Shown here: piece after piece, positions 23,324-31,558 of the stretch
Position numbering within the stretch: position 1 is the stretch's first letter
How the letters are laid out: every line of letters begins with the position of its first letter
Translations under genes and position numbers: made by a program
NCBI GenBank assembly: GCA_005799525.1
Contig: SYGN01000060.1
Span: 1 to 35,145, forward strand
Reading direction: 5' to 3'
From: Opitutaceae bacterium
GTDB lineage: Bacteria > Verrucomicrobiota > Verrucomicrobiia > Opitutales > Opitutaceae
DNA: 35,145 nt
Notes under the pieces: generated by a model
What the model saw: only the letters and a program-made list of their open reading frames with translations
What the model was told of the DNA's origin: nothing
Database searches by the model: none

Positions 23324-24343
23324 TCAGGTTTTCAACCCGCCGCGCAGCGTCTCGGCCGCCTCAGCCCACGTGGGCAAAGCCCGCGACGTGGCCTCTGCGG
23401 CCAGCATCGCGTGCAGCGTATTTTCCGTCAGCACCCGCCGAAGCGCCGCCTTCCATTTGGCCCGATCATTCAGCGCCACGGGCAGGCAACCGCCGCCCGC
23501 CGTATTTTCCCGCAACACCGGTAAGTCGCTGCACACACAGGGCACCCCCATCCACAGAGATTCCAGCACCGGCAGTCCACATCCCTCCGCGAGCGTCGGC
23601 ACCACACTGGCCCGCGCCGTCGCGTAGAGAGCCGTGACGGCGGCATCACTCGCCGCTTCGTGATAATGCAGCCCACCGTTTTTTCGACTGAGCGCTTTAA
23701 TCCGACGCAAAATCGGCGCTCCAAAATGCGGATTCACACGCCCCACGAGATGAAGTTCAAACTCCAGTCCTTCGCCCCACAACTCCTCACTCACATCCAG
23801 CAAAAACATCTGGTTCTTGCGTGGCTCGAGAATCCCCACGCTCAACAGACTCGGTCTCGCCGGCGTCGCGCGTAGCGTTAACCGCGGCGCCGAATTAAAA
23901 TCGGCCCCCAGCGCGAGCACCTCCACCGGCGGAGTCTTGGCAAGCCCCTGCCAGCGCCAGAATCCCAGCAACTCCTCTCGGCTCGCCGCCGACACCGCCC
24001 AGACGAGGTCAAACTGCGCGAGTAGCTTCAGGTAGCCCGGATGGCGCGCCACACTCTGCGGCCAAGTAATGTGCGGGTGCGTCAACGGAATCGCGTCATG
24101 AAAAATCGCCGCCGTCCGTCCTTCGCGTTTCTCCAAAAAGGCCGTAAACCCCGGCCGTTCTTCCTCTGAAAACAACTCTCCGGTGAAAAACCAATCGTCC
24201 GCCCGCAACGTCGCGCGATCCCAGGTCGGCCAACGCACCTCCGTCGCCACGCCCCGCAGACCATCGGCCAAGCGTGCACTCACCCGCATCAATCCTGAGC
24301 GATGGCCCGCCCCTCCGGCCTTCGTGACATCGAAATGGATCAT
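23324..24343 (-). CDS. GT4 glycosyltransferase
   Basis: A 339-residue GT-B enzyme and the most distal gene of the minus-strand lipid/glycosyl operon. MIHFDVTKAGGAGHRSGLMR starts the acceptor domain, AAIFHDAIPLTHP matches the 20482 protein, and SLLSVGILEPRKNQMFLLD, ELHLVGRVNPHFG and VPTLAEGCGLPVLESLWMG are the donor-domain blocks with the conserved Glu residues. Start ATG 24343 overlaps the stop of the upstream GT4 as ATGA; the longer frame to 24490 lies inside that gene. Compared with its relative at 20482 it lacks the repeat-derived insertions and has a compact interdomain linker, which makes it a useful reference for them. Confidence 0.88.
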   Translation of the reverse strand: MIHFDVTKAGGAGHRSGLMRVSARLADGLRGVATEVRWPTWDRATLRADDWFFTGELFSEEERPGFTAFLEKREGRTAAIFHDAIPLTHPHITWPQSVARHPGYLKLLAQFDLVWAVSAASREELLGFWRWQGLAKTPPVEVLALGADFNSAPRLTLRATPARPSLLSVGILEPRKNQMFLLDVSEELWGEGLEFELHLVGRVNPHFGAPILRRIKALSRKNGGLHYHEAASDAAVTALYATARASVVPTLAEGCGLPVLESLWMGVPCVCSDLPVLRENTAGGGCLPVALNDRAKWKAALRRVLTENTLHAMLAAEATSRALPTWAEAAETLRGGLKT

Positions 24344-25551
24344 CGCCCAATCGACCGCTTGAACAACGCGAGCACTCGCTCGGCATTGCCGTGCGCGTTG
24401 AAGTTTTCCTCCACCCATACCCGCGCCGCTCGCCGCAGTTTCTCGGCAAACACATCGTCCCTCGACAACCGGCGCAACGCACTCACCCACACCTCCGTCG
24501 ACTCCACCGGCACGACAAGTCCCGTCACTCCTTGCGTCACGGCCTCGGTCGTCGCAGCCACCGGTGAGGTGATGACGAGCACGCCGACCGACATCGCCTC
24601 GGGAATCACATTCGGCAAACCATCACGGTCCCCGCTGGGCGCAATCACCCCCGTGTGCAACAGAACATCCGCCCATGCGAGTTGGCTCCACACTTCATGA
24701 TGCGGCAAATGTCCGGTAAACGTCAGATTCGCCGCGATCCCGAGGTGGCCCGCGAGTTTCTCCAGCTCCGGCAGCAACGGTCCCTCCCCCACGATCCGCG
24801 CTTCAAAGGCCACCCCCGCAGCACGCAGCGCGGCATAGACGCGCAGTTGATGATCGAGACCTTTCTTCTCCACCAATCGCGCCACGCACACCAGCTGCAA
24901 CGGCTCACGCGATGCTCGCAGCGGCTTTAACGCCGGCAGTCGATCAAGACCGCGGCGTATGCAAAAAATCTTCTCCGCCGCCAGCCCGCGCGCCACCAGC
25001 GCCTTGCGCCCCATCTCCGTTGACGTGTGGACGAAGGCGGCATGCGCCAACTTATCATTCAGCCACCAGTCGCCGCCGTGCTCATAAATATCGTAGGCGT
25101 GTGCCGCCGCACTGAAGTGATGCTGGTCGAGCCGCCACAGCAGCCAAGCCGCCGTCGCGGGCGCACCACCCCACGCAGCGTGGATGAGCGCCGGTCGGTT
25201 AGCCCTGAAATGCCGGGCAAAAATACAGGCGAAACCAGCCCCAAGCATATTCTCCCAAAAGTTAATCCACGACGGCGCCCGGCGCGCGGAGAGTCCGGCC
25301 AAGACTTGCCGCAAGACCCCTGGCCGGCGCCACGACTCATAGGGAATCATCCAAAAAAGGGTCAACAGTCGCCACTTGTTGAAGGTCGCAACCGGCAGTC
25401 CCCGAAACATACCCCCACCTCCCCAGAGCGAATAGAGCCGCAGATTCACCCCATGCGCACGCATCGCGATGATTTCTCGCTGGAGAAAAGTCTCCGTGGG
25501 CTTCGGGAACGTCGTAAAAAGATAGGCGATGACAGGCGCTTCGGTCGACAA
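24340..25551 (-). CDS. GT4 glycosyltransferase (WcaL/AmsK-like)
   Basis: A 403-residue GT-B enzyme. YLFTTFPKPTETFLQREI is the N-terminal signature of exopolysaccharide GT4 enzymes; HAYDIYEHGGDWWLNDKLAH and IRRGLDRLPAL follow. The donor half shows LVCVARLVEKKGLDHQLRVY, ARIVGEGPLLPELEKLA and the SGDRDGLPNVIPEAMSVGV block with the catalytic-site Glu. The start is TTG at 25551: an in-frame TAG at 25564-25566 leaves no ATG before it. It begins 70 bases after the UgtP-like gene and is coupled by ATGA to the GT4 downstream, so the two GT4 enzymes probably extend the same glycolipid head group in turn. Confidence 0.88.
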   Translation of the reverse strand: MSTEAPVIAYLFTTFPKPTETFLQREIIAMRAHGVNLRLYSLWGGGGMFRGLPVATFNKWRLLTLFWMIPYESWRRPGVLRQVLAGLSARRAPSWINFWENMLGAGFACIFARHFRANRPALIHAAWGGAPATAAWLLWRLDQHHFSAAAHAYDIYEHGGDWWLNDKLAHAAFVHTSTEMGRKALVARGLAAEKIFCIRRGLDRLPALKPLRASREPLQLVCVARLVEKKGLDHQLRVYAALRAAGVAFEARIVGEGPLLPELEKLAGHLGIAANLTFTGHLPHHEVWSQLAWADVLLHTGVIAPSGDRDGLPNVIPEAMSVGVLVITSPVAATTEAVTQGVTGLVVPVESTEVWVSALRRLSRDDVFAEKLRRAARVWVEENFNAHGNAERVLALFKRSIGR

Positions 25552-25621
25552 AGTAGCAAGAAGCTAGAGCGCCACCCGCGCCGTGGCCAAGCGCATTACG
25601 TTCCGCCGCAGAATCGCAGCC

Positions 25622-26860
25622 CTACGCCTTTCCGCTCGGCGCGGACGGTGCACTGCTGCCGTTCGACGGCGGAAAAGCCCAGCGTTTCAGCTTCGCTCCG
25701 ACGACTTCGTTGGCCATTCCCACGAGCTCCTCGATCAGCAGCGTCGGATCCTCCACGTAACGCAGTTTCAGAAAATTCTCCCGCACCGCCGCGTAGGCCG
25801 CCGGCGTCGCCATCCACCGATCAATGAGCCGGGTAAAGTCCACCGCATCCTCAACTTTCTCCGAAGCGGCGCCATTGCGGAAAAATTTCCACGTCAGCTC
25901 CTCCTGCGGCATGATCCCACCAAACGCATTGAAGATAATCGGACACTGAAAATGCAGGGCCTTCGCGCAGGTCGTCGTGCCACCGCGCGTCACAATCACA
26001 TCGCTCGCTTGCATGAATAAATGGACAATCTCCGAGTAGCCCTCGATGTGGCAGCCAAACTCGGGGTGCGTAGCACGCCAGTGCACGAGGTCGTTGTAGG
26101 TCTCCTTATTCTTGCCGCAAATCACGATCGCCTGCACGCGTTCGGCGTGCTTCATCAGCCCTTGCAGGAGGTCGAAGTGATTGTTCGCTCCATTGCTCCC
26201 CGTCGCGAGAAAGACCGTGAACTTGTCGGGATTGAGTCCGAGTTTTTTGGCCTGAAACACCCGCCGGTCCGCCGGGGTCAGCACCTCCAAGTGCGAGCGC
26301 GGCAACATCAGATAACCGCGCACGCGCGATTTTTCCGGCGCGATCCCTTGCTTGACCGCGTAGTCCGCCGCCGTCGGCGTACGCGAAAAATACCGGTCGA
26401 CCGTCGGCTCGATCCAGTTGCGCGAGTAGCCCCAGCCACCGGAAAATTCCCCGCAGTAGGTCGCGCAGCGCACGCGGTTGGCACCGAGCGTAGCCCGCGC
26501 GAGTTGAAAATAGCCGCGGTTGAGACAGTCGTGCACGCTGAACACGAGGTGAGGTTGGTAGTCCTGCAAGACCTTTAAATAATAGCTGGAACCAAACGTG
26601 ACGTCGCCCCGATTGAGCCAACTCAGCAGCTCGACGAAGGCGTAAAACCCACGGTGCATCCAAGGGGCCAACCGCTGGATGCGATTGTAAAGACCCACGC
26701 CCGCGCGGTTCACCACAGACGATTTCTCCAGCATCTGCTCGATGCGCACGTCGACGTCGTGCCGGTAAAGTTGAAAACACCACTCGGCAAACGCCTCCGC
26801 CCGCGCATCGTGACCACCACCGGTGCTGGCTGTGAGAACAAGAATACGGAGCTTGGACAT
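25622..26860 (-). CDS. MGDG-synthase/UgtP-like glycosyltransferase (GT28 type)
   Basis: A 412-residue peripheral membrane enzyme of the group that glycosylates diacylglycerol or similar lipids. The N-terminal ILVLTASTGGGHDARAEAF carries the GGGH motif (14-17) of MGDG synthases, and FSVHDCLNRGYF and ATYCGEFSGGWGY follow. The donor half has VFLATGSNGANNHFDLL, VIVTRGGTTTCAKALHFQCP and FGGIMPQEELTWKFF, where GGTTTCAKAL is the UDP-sugar-binding block. ATG 26860 is four bases after the SDR stop; the open frame to 26920 lies within the SDR gene. Standing after acyl-chain genes it probably puts the first sugar on the lipid made by them. Confidence 0.9.
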   Translation of the reverse strand: MSKLRILVLTASTGGGHDARAEAFAEWCFQLYRHDVDVRIEQMLEKSSVVNRAGVGLYNRIQRLAPWMHRGFYAFVELLSWLNRGDVTFGSSYYLKVLQDYQPHLVFSVHDCLNRGYFQLARATLGANRVRCATYCGEFSGGWGYSRNWIEPTVDRYFSRTPTAADYAVKQGIAPEKSRVRGYLMLPRSHLEVLTPADRRVFQAKKLGLNPDKFTVFLATGSNGANNHFDLLQGLMKHAERVQAIVICGKNKETYNDLVHWRATHPEFGCHIEGYSEIVHLFMQASDVIVTRGGTTTCAKALHFQCPIIFNAFGGIMPQEELTWKFFRNGAASEKVEDAVDFTRLIDRWMATPAAYAAVRENFLKLRYVEDPTLLIEELVGMANEVVGAKLKRWAFPPSNGSSAPSAPSGKA

Positions 26861-26864
26861 GCGG

Positions 26865-27707
26865 TCAGGAAATCTTGAAATAAGTCGCTTGAATCCGGCG
26901 CTTGAGCGCCAGCGAACCAAAGCGAGAAATCAAGGGCGCGATCACCGCTTGGAAAAACCGTCCGATACGCACCGTGCCGCTGCGATTCCGCAACAGCGCG
27001 CGCCGTAGCTCCCCCGCAGCCTGCGCGGGCGCCGGCCCCGACTCCATCATCGCCACAAACGCCGTCCACGCCCGCGCCAACCGCGGACTCTGCGCCGACG
27101 CCGACTGCGGTCGGCGGACCGAGCCTTCGAAATCCGTTCGATAGTCGCCGGGACGCACATCGAGTATGACGACCTTCGCGCCGGAAACCTCCATCATGAG
27201 ACTTTCGTTGAGCGCGGAGAGCCCCGCCTTCGTGATATTGTAGGCCGACTGAAAGGGCAGCGGAAACTCCGCCGCCAGCGACGAGATGTTGACCAGCGCG
27301 CCCCGGTTCCGCTCCAACATCCCTCCCAGCGCAGCGTGCGCGAGTCGCGCCGTGTTGATGAGCATCACCTGCAGCTGCTCCGCCCACACCGTAAAGTCGG
27401 TCGCCGCAAATTCTGCGAATACTCCGTAGCCGGCATTGTTGATCACAAGGTCGAAACCTCCCGCACTCCGGTCGGCCGCACGAAACCTCGCTTCGGCCTG
27501 CGGACCGTCCCGCAGATCCAGAATAACCGGCGTGAACCGCTCCCCATGCTGAGTAACAAGCGCGTCGAGACGGGCGCCGTCGCGCGCCGTGCCCCAGACG
27601 CGGACCCCCTCGGCGAGCAGCATTTCCGCAAAGGCCCGGCCGAGGCCCGTGCTCGCACCCGTAATGAAGGCCGTGCGGTGCAGATCGGAAACGCGTGCGG
27701 CAGCCAC
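26865..27707 (-). CDS. Classical SDR oxidoreductase, probable 3-oxoacyl or 3-ketosphinganine reductase
   Basis: A 280-residue NAD(P)H-dependent enzyme. TGASTGLG (16-23) is the cofactor loop, NNAG (90-93) the structural motif, Ser142/143, Tyr156 and Lys160 (SAYNITK) the catalytic set, and PGDYRTDF the region after strand six. A basic C-terminal stretch (ISRFGSLALKRRIQATYFKIS) suggests membrane contact, seen also in lipid-type SDRs such as 3-ketosphinganine reductases. The start is GTG 27707, four bases after the ketosynthase stop, with GGGTGG upstream; the frame reaching 27779 would overlap that gene. In an operon with ketosynthase and ACP-dehydratase it would supply the keto-reduction; alternatively it reduces the product of the Spt-like enzyme. 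Confidence 0.86.
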   Translation of the reverse strand: MAAARVSDLHRTAFITGASTGLGRAFAEMLLAEGVRVWGTARDGARLDALVTQHGERFTPVILDLRDGPQAEARFRAADRSAGGFDLVINNAGYGVFAEFAATDFTVWAEQLQVMLINTARLAHAALGGMLERNRGALVNISSLAAEFPLPFQSAYNITKAGLSALNESLMMEVSGAKVVILDVRPGDYRTDFEGSVRRPQSASAQSPRLARAWTAFVAMMESGPAPAQAAGELRRALLRNRSGTVRIGRFFQAVIAPLISRFGSLALKRRIQATYFKIS

Positions 27708-27711
27708 GGTG

Positions 27712-28974
27712 TTAGGCCACCCGCTTGAAGACCAGGGCGACGTTGGCACCGCCGAATCCGCTGCTGTTCTTAACGACAATCTTGGGCGGCGTGTTCTCCG
27801 TCGTGCGCAGAATATTGATACCTGCGCATTCGGGATCCAGCTTGGTGAGGTGCGCGTTGCCCGGTATAAATCCCTCCCGGATCGCCAGTGCGCAGAACGC
27901 GCTCTCCATCACCCCTGCGAGTGAAAGCCCGTGCCCGGTTAGCGCCTTCGTGCTGCTCACCGCAGGACGCAGCGCGGAATCCTGAAACACGGACCGCAGG
28001 GCGCGCGCTTCGGAAATGTCACCAATGAGCGTCGAGGTGGCGTGGGCGTTGACATAGTCCACCTGCTCCGGGGCGACCCCGCTGGCGCGGAGCGCGAGCG
28101 TCATCGCAGCAGCCGAGCCACTGCCTTCGGGATGCGAGATGGCGACGTTCCAACCATCTGACGCTTGGCCCCAACCCAACACTTCCGCGTAAGGTGTCAC
28201 GCCGCGACGCACGACCTCTGCCTCCGTTTCCAACACGAGCGCCACACCGCCGCCGGTGCCGACGAACCCGTCCCGCGCCGCGTCGAACGGCCGCGACGCG
28301 AGATTCGGGTCGGTCTGCAGCGACAGCGTGCGCATGCCGGCAAACGGCAGAATGGCATCGAGGTTACCATCTTCAGCCCCCACGACGAACATGCGCTTTT
28401 GTCGGCCGAGCTGAAGGTCATCCAACGCGAACCCAAACGCGTGCGCGGAGGACGCACAGGCGGACGAAAAACCACACGAGGAGCCTTGAATTTTGAAGGC
28501 CGCGATCAAATTGAAATTCAGCGTGCCCGCGATTGAAGCCACGATCCCCAACGGCGAACACCGCATCACCCCGACTTTGTTGAGTCGGTCGTTGTGGTAA
28601 TGCAGCAGGTAAGGCGATCCGCCTGACGCGGCGTAGAGGCCCGTGTGTGCATTGGAAATATCGGGCTCGGTTAGCCTGGCGTCGGCCACCGCCTGCAGCA
28701 TCGCGCACTGCGCAAAGAGCCCGTTCGGTGCCATCGTGCGCAAGAGCTCCCGCTTGATTTTGTAGCCAGCCGGAAACGTCCAGTCTTCCGGATCGGGGGA
28801 ATTCGTGGCGAAATCCTTGATCGTGCCAATCACCTTAACCGGAATCTCTGGCTTCTGGAACGGGGGAAAAACTTCAAAACCGTGGCGCAGTTCGCGGAGA
28901 TTGCGCGTCACGGTCGCGGCGTCGTTGCCGATGCTCGTGACAAATCCTAGGCCGGTGATAAAAACTCTGGGCAT
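27712..28974 (-). CDS. Beta-ketoacyl-ACP synthase (FabF/FabB type)
   Basis: A 420-residue thiolase-fold condensing enzyme that lengthens acyl-ACP with malonyl-ACP. The Cys-His-His triad is complete: Cys173 in SSACASSAH, His311 in NAHATSTLIGD and His348 in TKALTGHGLSLAG; Lys343 is also present. PRVFITGLGFVTSIG is the normal N-terminus and NSSGFGGANVALVF the normal C-terminus. I start at ATG 28974; upstream codons in the open frame to 29091 (Cys- and Arg-rich) do not look like this family. It is not near malonyl transferase or enoyl reductase genes, so it appears to be a pathway-specific rather than the housekeeping enzyme. A terminator-like hairpin stands between it and the ACP-FabZ gene. Confidence 0.92.
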   Translation of the reverse strand: MPRVFITGLGFVTSIGNDAATVTRNLRELRHGFEVFPPFQKPEIPVKVIGTIKDFATNSPDPEDWTFPAGYKIKRELLRTMAPNGLFAQCAMLQAVADARLTEPDISNAHTGLYAASGGSPYLLHYHNDRLNKVGVMRCSPLGIVASIAGTLNFNLIAAFKIQGSSCGFSSACASSAHAFGFALDDLQLGRQKRMFVVGAEDGNLDAILPFAGMRTLSLQTDPNLASRPFDAARDGFVGTGGGVALVLETEAEVVRRGVTPYAEVLGWGQASDGWNVAISHPEGSGSAAAMTLALRASGVAPEQVDYVNAHATSTLIGDISEARALRSVFQDSALRPAVSSTKALTGHGLSLAGVMESAFCALAIREGFIPGNAHLTKLDPECAGINILRTTENTPPKIVVKNSSGFGGANVALVFKRVA

Positions 28975-29089
28975 GCGTGCGTGGTGTGGCGGCGGCGCAC
29001 ATCCCGCCAAAGGGGAATGCACCGGACCGGGATACGAAATGAAAGGTGTTCGTGCGCGCCGGTCAACGCGGGAGCAGGCACCACAACAC

Positions 29090-29113
29090 AAAAACAGCGA
29101 CCATCATGGTCGC
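29090..29113 (-). terminator. Possible intrinsic terminator/attenuator between ACP-FabZ and ketosynthase genes
   Basis: On the minus strand GCGACC, ATGAT, GGTCGC forms a stem, then TG and five T (29090-29094). The full text is an 8-bp palindrome with one central base. It would stop or thin out transcription after the ACP-FabZ gene, leaving less message for the ketosynthase-to-glycosyltransferase genes. Confidence 0.5.
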
Positions 29114-29167
29114 CGGGGAATTTTGCCGAGCCCCACCTCGCGCGCGTTGGGCGGCGCGACGGTGGCG

Positions 29168-30166
29168 TCAGCCGGTCGCGTTCATCGCTACGCGCAACGG
29201 GGGCACCCCCGTTGCTGGCGCCACTGCGGCGCCGCCCTGATTCCCCGCATGCTCGGAAGAACCATTGATCGAAACGGGCGCATTGGCCGCGTCCACGATC
29301 AAAAAAGTGAGGGTGATTTCCTCGGCGATAACCGCCTTTTCCTGGCCGACCCGAATCGCGCCTTCAAACGTGGCCAGCGGCATTTTCATGCGCTTCGGCT
29401 TGATCGAAAGCGAAAGGATTTCGCCTGGTTTGCAGATGCGATGGGCGCGCACGCCTTCACAGCCGGTAAAAAAAATTGACTGCGGGCTCACGACCTTGCC
29501 GGGTTCGGTGGGCGCGCCTTCCAGCAAATAAAGCACCGCCAGTTGCCCCAACGCCTCCAGCATGATGGAGGCAGGCATCACGGGATTGTCCTTGAAGTGA
29601 CCCTGAAGAAAAAATTCCTGGCCGGTGATCTTATATTTGCCGTTGGCCGCCGTCGAACTCACCGACGCTTCGTTTAAGAAAAGAAAGGGCGGCTGCACCG
29701 GCATGACGGCACCGATGTGCTCAATCGGGATGAACTTCGTCGGCTTGGGCAGCACCAGTCCGCGGATCTTGCAGTCAATAAATGTCTTCACATCGCCCAC
29801 CGTGCGCAGATTGCGGAGCTCATCGTTATTGATCGTCATCTGGAGCACGTCCTCCACCAAAATAACGATTTCCATCATCGTAAGTGAGTCGATGCCGAGG
29901 TCCTCGATCAGTCGCAGATCATCGTCTGCATCCTTCAACTTGATGCGCAAATCCGGCTCGACAAAGCGCTCGATCACACCGATAACAACCGCCGGAACAT
30001 GCTCGGCATTACCAGTCTTGCGAAACTGCACCGCAGATTCAAAAGCCGAGGGAGAACAACGCTTCAACGCCTCGCGGAGCGCGGTTTCGTCCTCTGGAGA
30101 AAAGGGCTTGTTCGTCGACGGAGTCGGCTTGTTGGTGCCCTGATTTGGTAGGACTGGGTCTAGCAT
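29168..30166 (-). CDS. Acyl carrier protein fused to FabZ-like 3-hydroxyacyl-ACP dehydratase
   Basis: A 332-residue fusion. After a Pro/Asn/Thr-rich leader and a helical stretch (about 25-70), an ACP domain spans about 60-135 with GIDSLTMMEI; Ser94 is the phosphopantetheine attachment site. The FabZ-like hotdog domain follows (about 140-292) with His190 in QGHFKDNPVMP and Glu204 in LEALGQ as the catalytic pair. It thus carries its own acyl chain and dehydrates the 3-hydroxyacyl stage. The last about 35 residues do not belong to the fold and their DNA contains a perfect 10-bp palindrome. ATG 30166 is the only start that fits: the frame to 30385 crosses the promoter-like region. It is the first gene of the minus-strand set. 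Confidence 0.9.
   Translation of the reverse strand: MLDPVLPNQGTNKPTPSTNKPFSPEDETALREALKRCSPSAFESAVQFRKTGNAEHVPAVVIGVIERFVEPDLRIKLKDADDDLRLIEDLGIDSLTMMEIVILVEDVLQMTINNDELRNLRTVGDVKTFIDCKIRGLVLPKPTKFIPIEHIGAVMPVQPPFLFLNEASVSSTAANGKYKITGQEFFLQGHFKDNPVMPASIMLEALGQLAVLYLLEGAPTEPGKVVSPQSIFFTGCEGVRAHRICKPGEILSLSIKPKRMKMPLATFEGAIRVGQEKAVIAEEITLTFLIVDAANAPVSINGSSEHAGNQGGAAVAPATGVPPLRVAMNATG
29194..29215. repeat. Perfect 10-bp palindrome inside the ACP-FabZ 3' end
   Basis: GCAACGGGGG (29194-29203), CA, CCCCCGTTGC (29206-29215). It is located about 25 bases before the stop codon and is translated as ATGVPPL, similar to the GTPVPP text of the element at 17248-17266. Confidence 0.65.
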
Positions 30167-30175
30167 TATTCGTGT

Positions 30176-30205
30176 TTTATATGTTACGGGACGCCGCGAT
30201 GTAAA
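30176..30205 (-). promoter_or_regulatory. Sigma-70-like promoter for the ACP-FabZ gene
   Basis: On the minus strand TTTACA (30200-30205) is followed after 17 bases by ATATAA (30177-30182); read as TATAAA (30176-30181) the spacing is 18. Transcription would begin close to 30169, only a few bases before ATG 30166, and no Shine-Dalgarno site is present, so the message may be leaderless. Confidence 0.55.
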
Positions 30206-30391
30206 TCCATTTCTTGGCCGCAATTTCCCAGAAACATCTGCGGCGGCGGCCACCGCTTCCGCGTCTGCATCGAAAATACGCCCGCCCAAGCCCATCGCTG
30301 CGCTTGCCAGAACCCCGCCACCGCCCCATCCCTCTGCCGTTATTCCAGCATACGTTGACTCACGCCTGCTGACCGCACTCAACACCAGCGC

Positions 30392-31558
30392 ATGTCCGCA
30401 ATTTCAACGGCTCCCAACGCCCGGCCGGTTTTTCTGATTACGCACGAGTTTTATCCGGTGCGGGGCGGTATCGCGACCTTCACCGAAGAAATTGCCCGCG
30501 CCAGCGCGAGTCTCGGCTACAACATCGAAGTCTGGGCCCAATCCGCTCCGACCGCCGTCGAACGTCCCGACTGGCCCTTCCGCCTTCGCCGCCTTCCGCT
30601 CAAGGGCACGCACGATATCTGGTGCCAAGCCCAACTCGCGCGCGAACTGATCCGCCACCGCCGCGAACTCCGCCGCGCCACCGTCTATTTGCCTGAACCC
30701 GGGCCGATGATGACGATGATGCTCCTGCAATTTTTCCACGCCTTCCGCCCGCGACGCCTCGTGCTCACGTTTCACGGCTCGGAAATCCTCAAGTTCACCC
30801 GCAGCCCCTTGCGTCGCTGGCTCGCCGGACAACTCATCCGCCGGGCCACTCGCATCAGCACACTCACCCATTACACGCAGGAACTGCTCGTCGCTCATTT
30901 CCCCGCGGCCGCCGAAAAGATTTTCCTCACTCCCGGCGCACTCCGCTCCGACTTCGCCGTCGGCCCGCCCAAACCCGCGAGCCCCCGGAAAAAAATCGTC
31001 ATACTCACCGTCGGCCGCCTCCACCCGCGCAAAGGCCAACTCCTCACCTTGCAGGCGTTGCAAACCCTCGCACCCGACGTTCGCTCGCGCCTCGAATACT
31101 GGGTCGTCGGCGGCCAGAGCAAGGGTAACTACGAGACCCAACTCCGCGTCGCCGCCGCCGAAAAACCCGATCTCGCCGTCCGCTTCTTAGGCAACATTCC
31201 CGACGAGGAACTCTCCGATCTTTACGACCGCGCCGACATCTTCGCTATGACGAGCGTCAACCTCGAACACAGTGTCGAGGGCTTCGGCCTCGTTTACCTC
31301 GAAGCTGCCGCCCACGGCTTGCCGGTCGTGGCTCACGACGTCGGCGGTGTTTCCGAGGCCGTCAGGGAAGGCGTCACCGGCCTCCTCGTCCCAACCCATC
31401 GCCCCGCCCAACTGGCCGCGGCTTTCGAAAAACTCATCCACGACGAGCCATTGCGCCGCAAGCTGGGTGCCGCCGGTCGCGATTGGGCGACGCGCAACTG
31501 CTGGAAAGAATCGGCCGCGGCCCTCTTCACTTCGTTCGACGCCGAGACCGAACCATGA
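30392..31558 (+). CDS. GT4 glycosyltransferase (PimB-like)
   Basis: A 388-residue GT-B enzyme. VFLITHEFYPVRGGIATFTEEIARA is represented by the start motif HEFYPVRGGIATF, which binds the acceptor side; LVLTFHGSEILKF is a further N-domain block. The donor half shows IVILTVGRLHPRKGQLLTLQ, YWVVGGQSKGNYETQL and VEGFGLVYLEAAAHGLPVVA with the Glu pair of the family. Members include phosphatidylinositol mannosyltransferases and exopolysaccharide enzymes; the coupled thioesterase and the divergent lipid operon favour a lipid acceptor, which is inference. Start ATG 30392; a TTGACT at 30355-30360 could be its -35, but I see no good -10. Confidence 0.88.
   Translation: MSAISTAPNARPVFLITHEFYPVRGGIATFTEEIARASASLGYNIEVWAQSAPTAVERPDWPFRLRRLPLKGTHDIWCQAQLARELIRHRRELRRATVYLPEPGPMMTMMLLQFFHAFRPRRLVLTFHGSEILKFTRSPLRRWLAGQLIRRATRISTLTHYTQELLVAHFPAAAEKIFLTPGALRSDFAVGPPKPASPRKKIVILTVGRLHPRKGQLLTLQALQTLAPDVRSRLEYWVVGGQSKGNYETQLRVAAAEKPDLAVRFLGNIPDEELSDLYDRADIFAMTSVNLEHSVEGFGLVYLEAAAHGLPVVAHDVGGVSEAVREGVTGLLVPTHRPAQLAAAFEKLIHDEPLRRKLGAAGRDWATRNCWKESAAALFTSFDAETEP

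Noticed and set aside
28975-29091. Upstream extension of the ketosynthase
   Set aside because: Added residues are Cys/Arg/Pro-rich and the family begins at MPRVFITG.
30167-30385. Upstream extension of the ACP-FabZ gene
   Set aside because: It would cover the sigma-70-like promoter and the divergent control region; residues there have no domain character.
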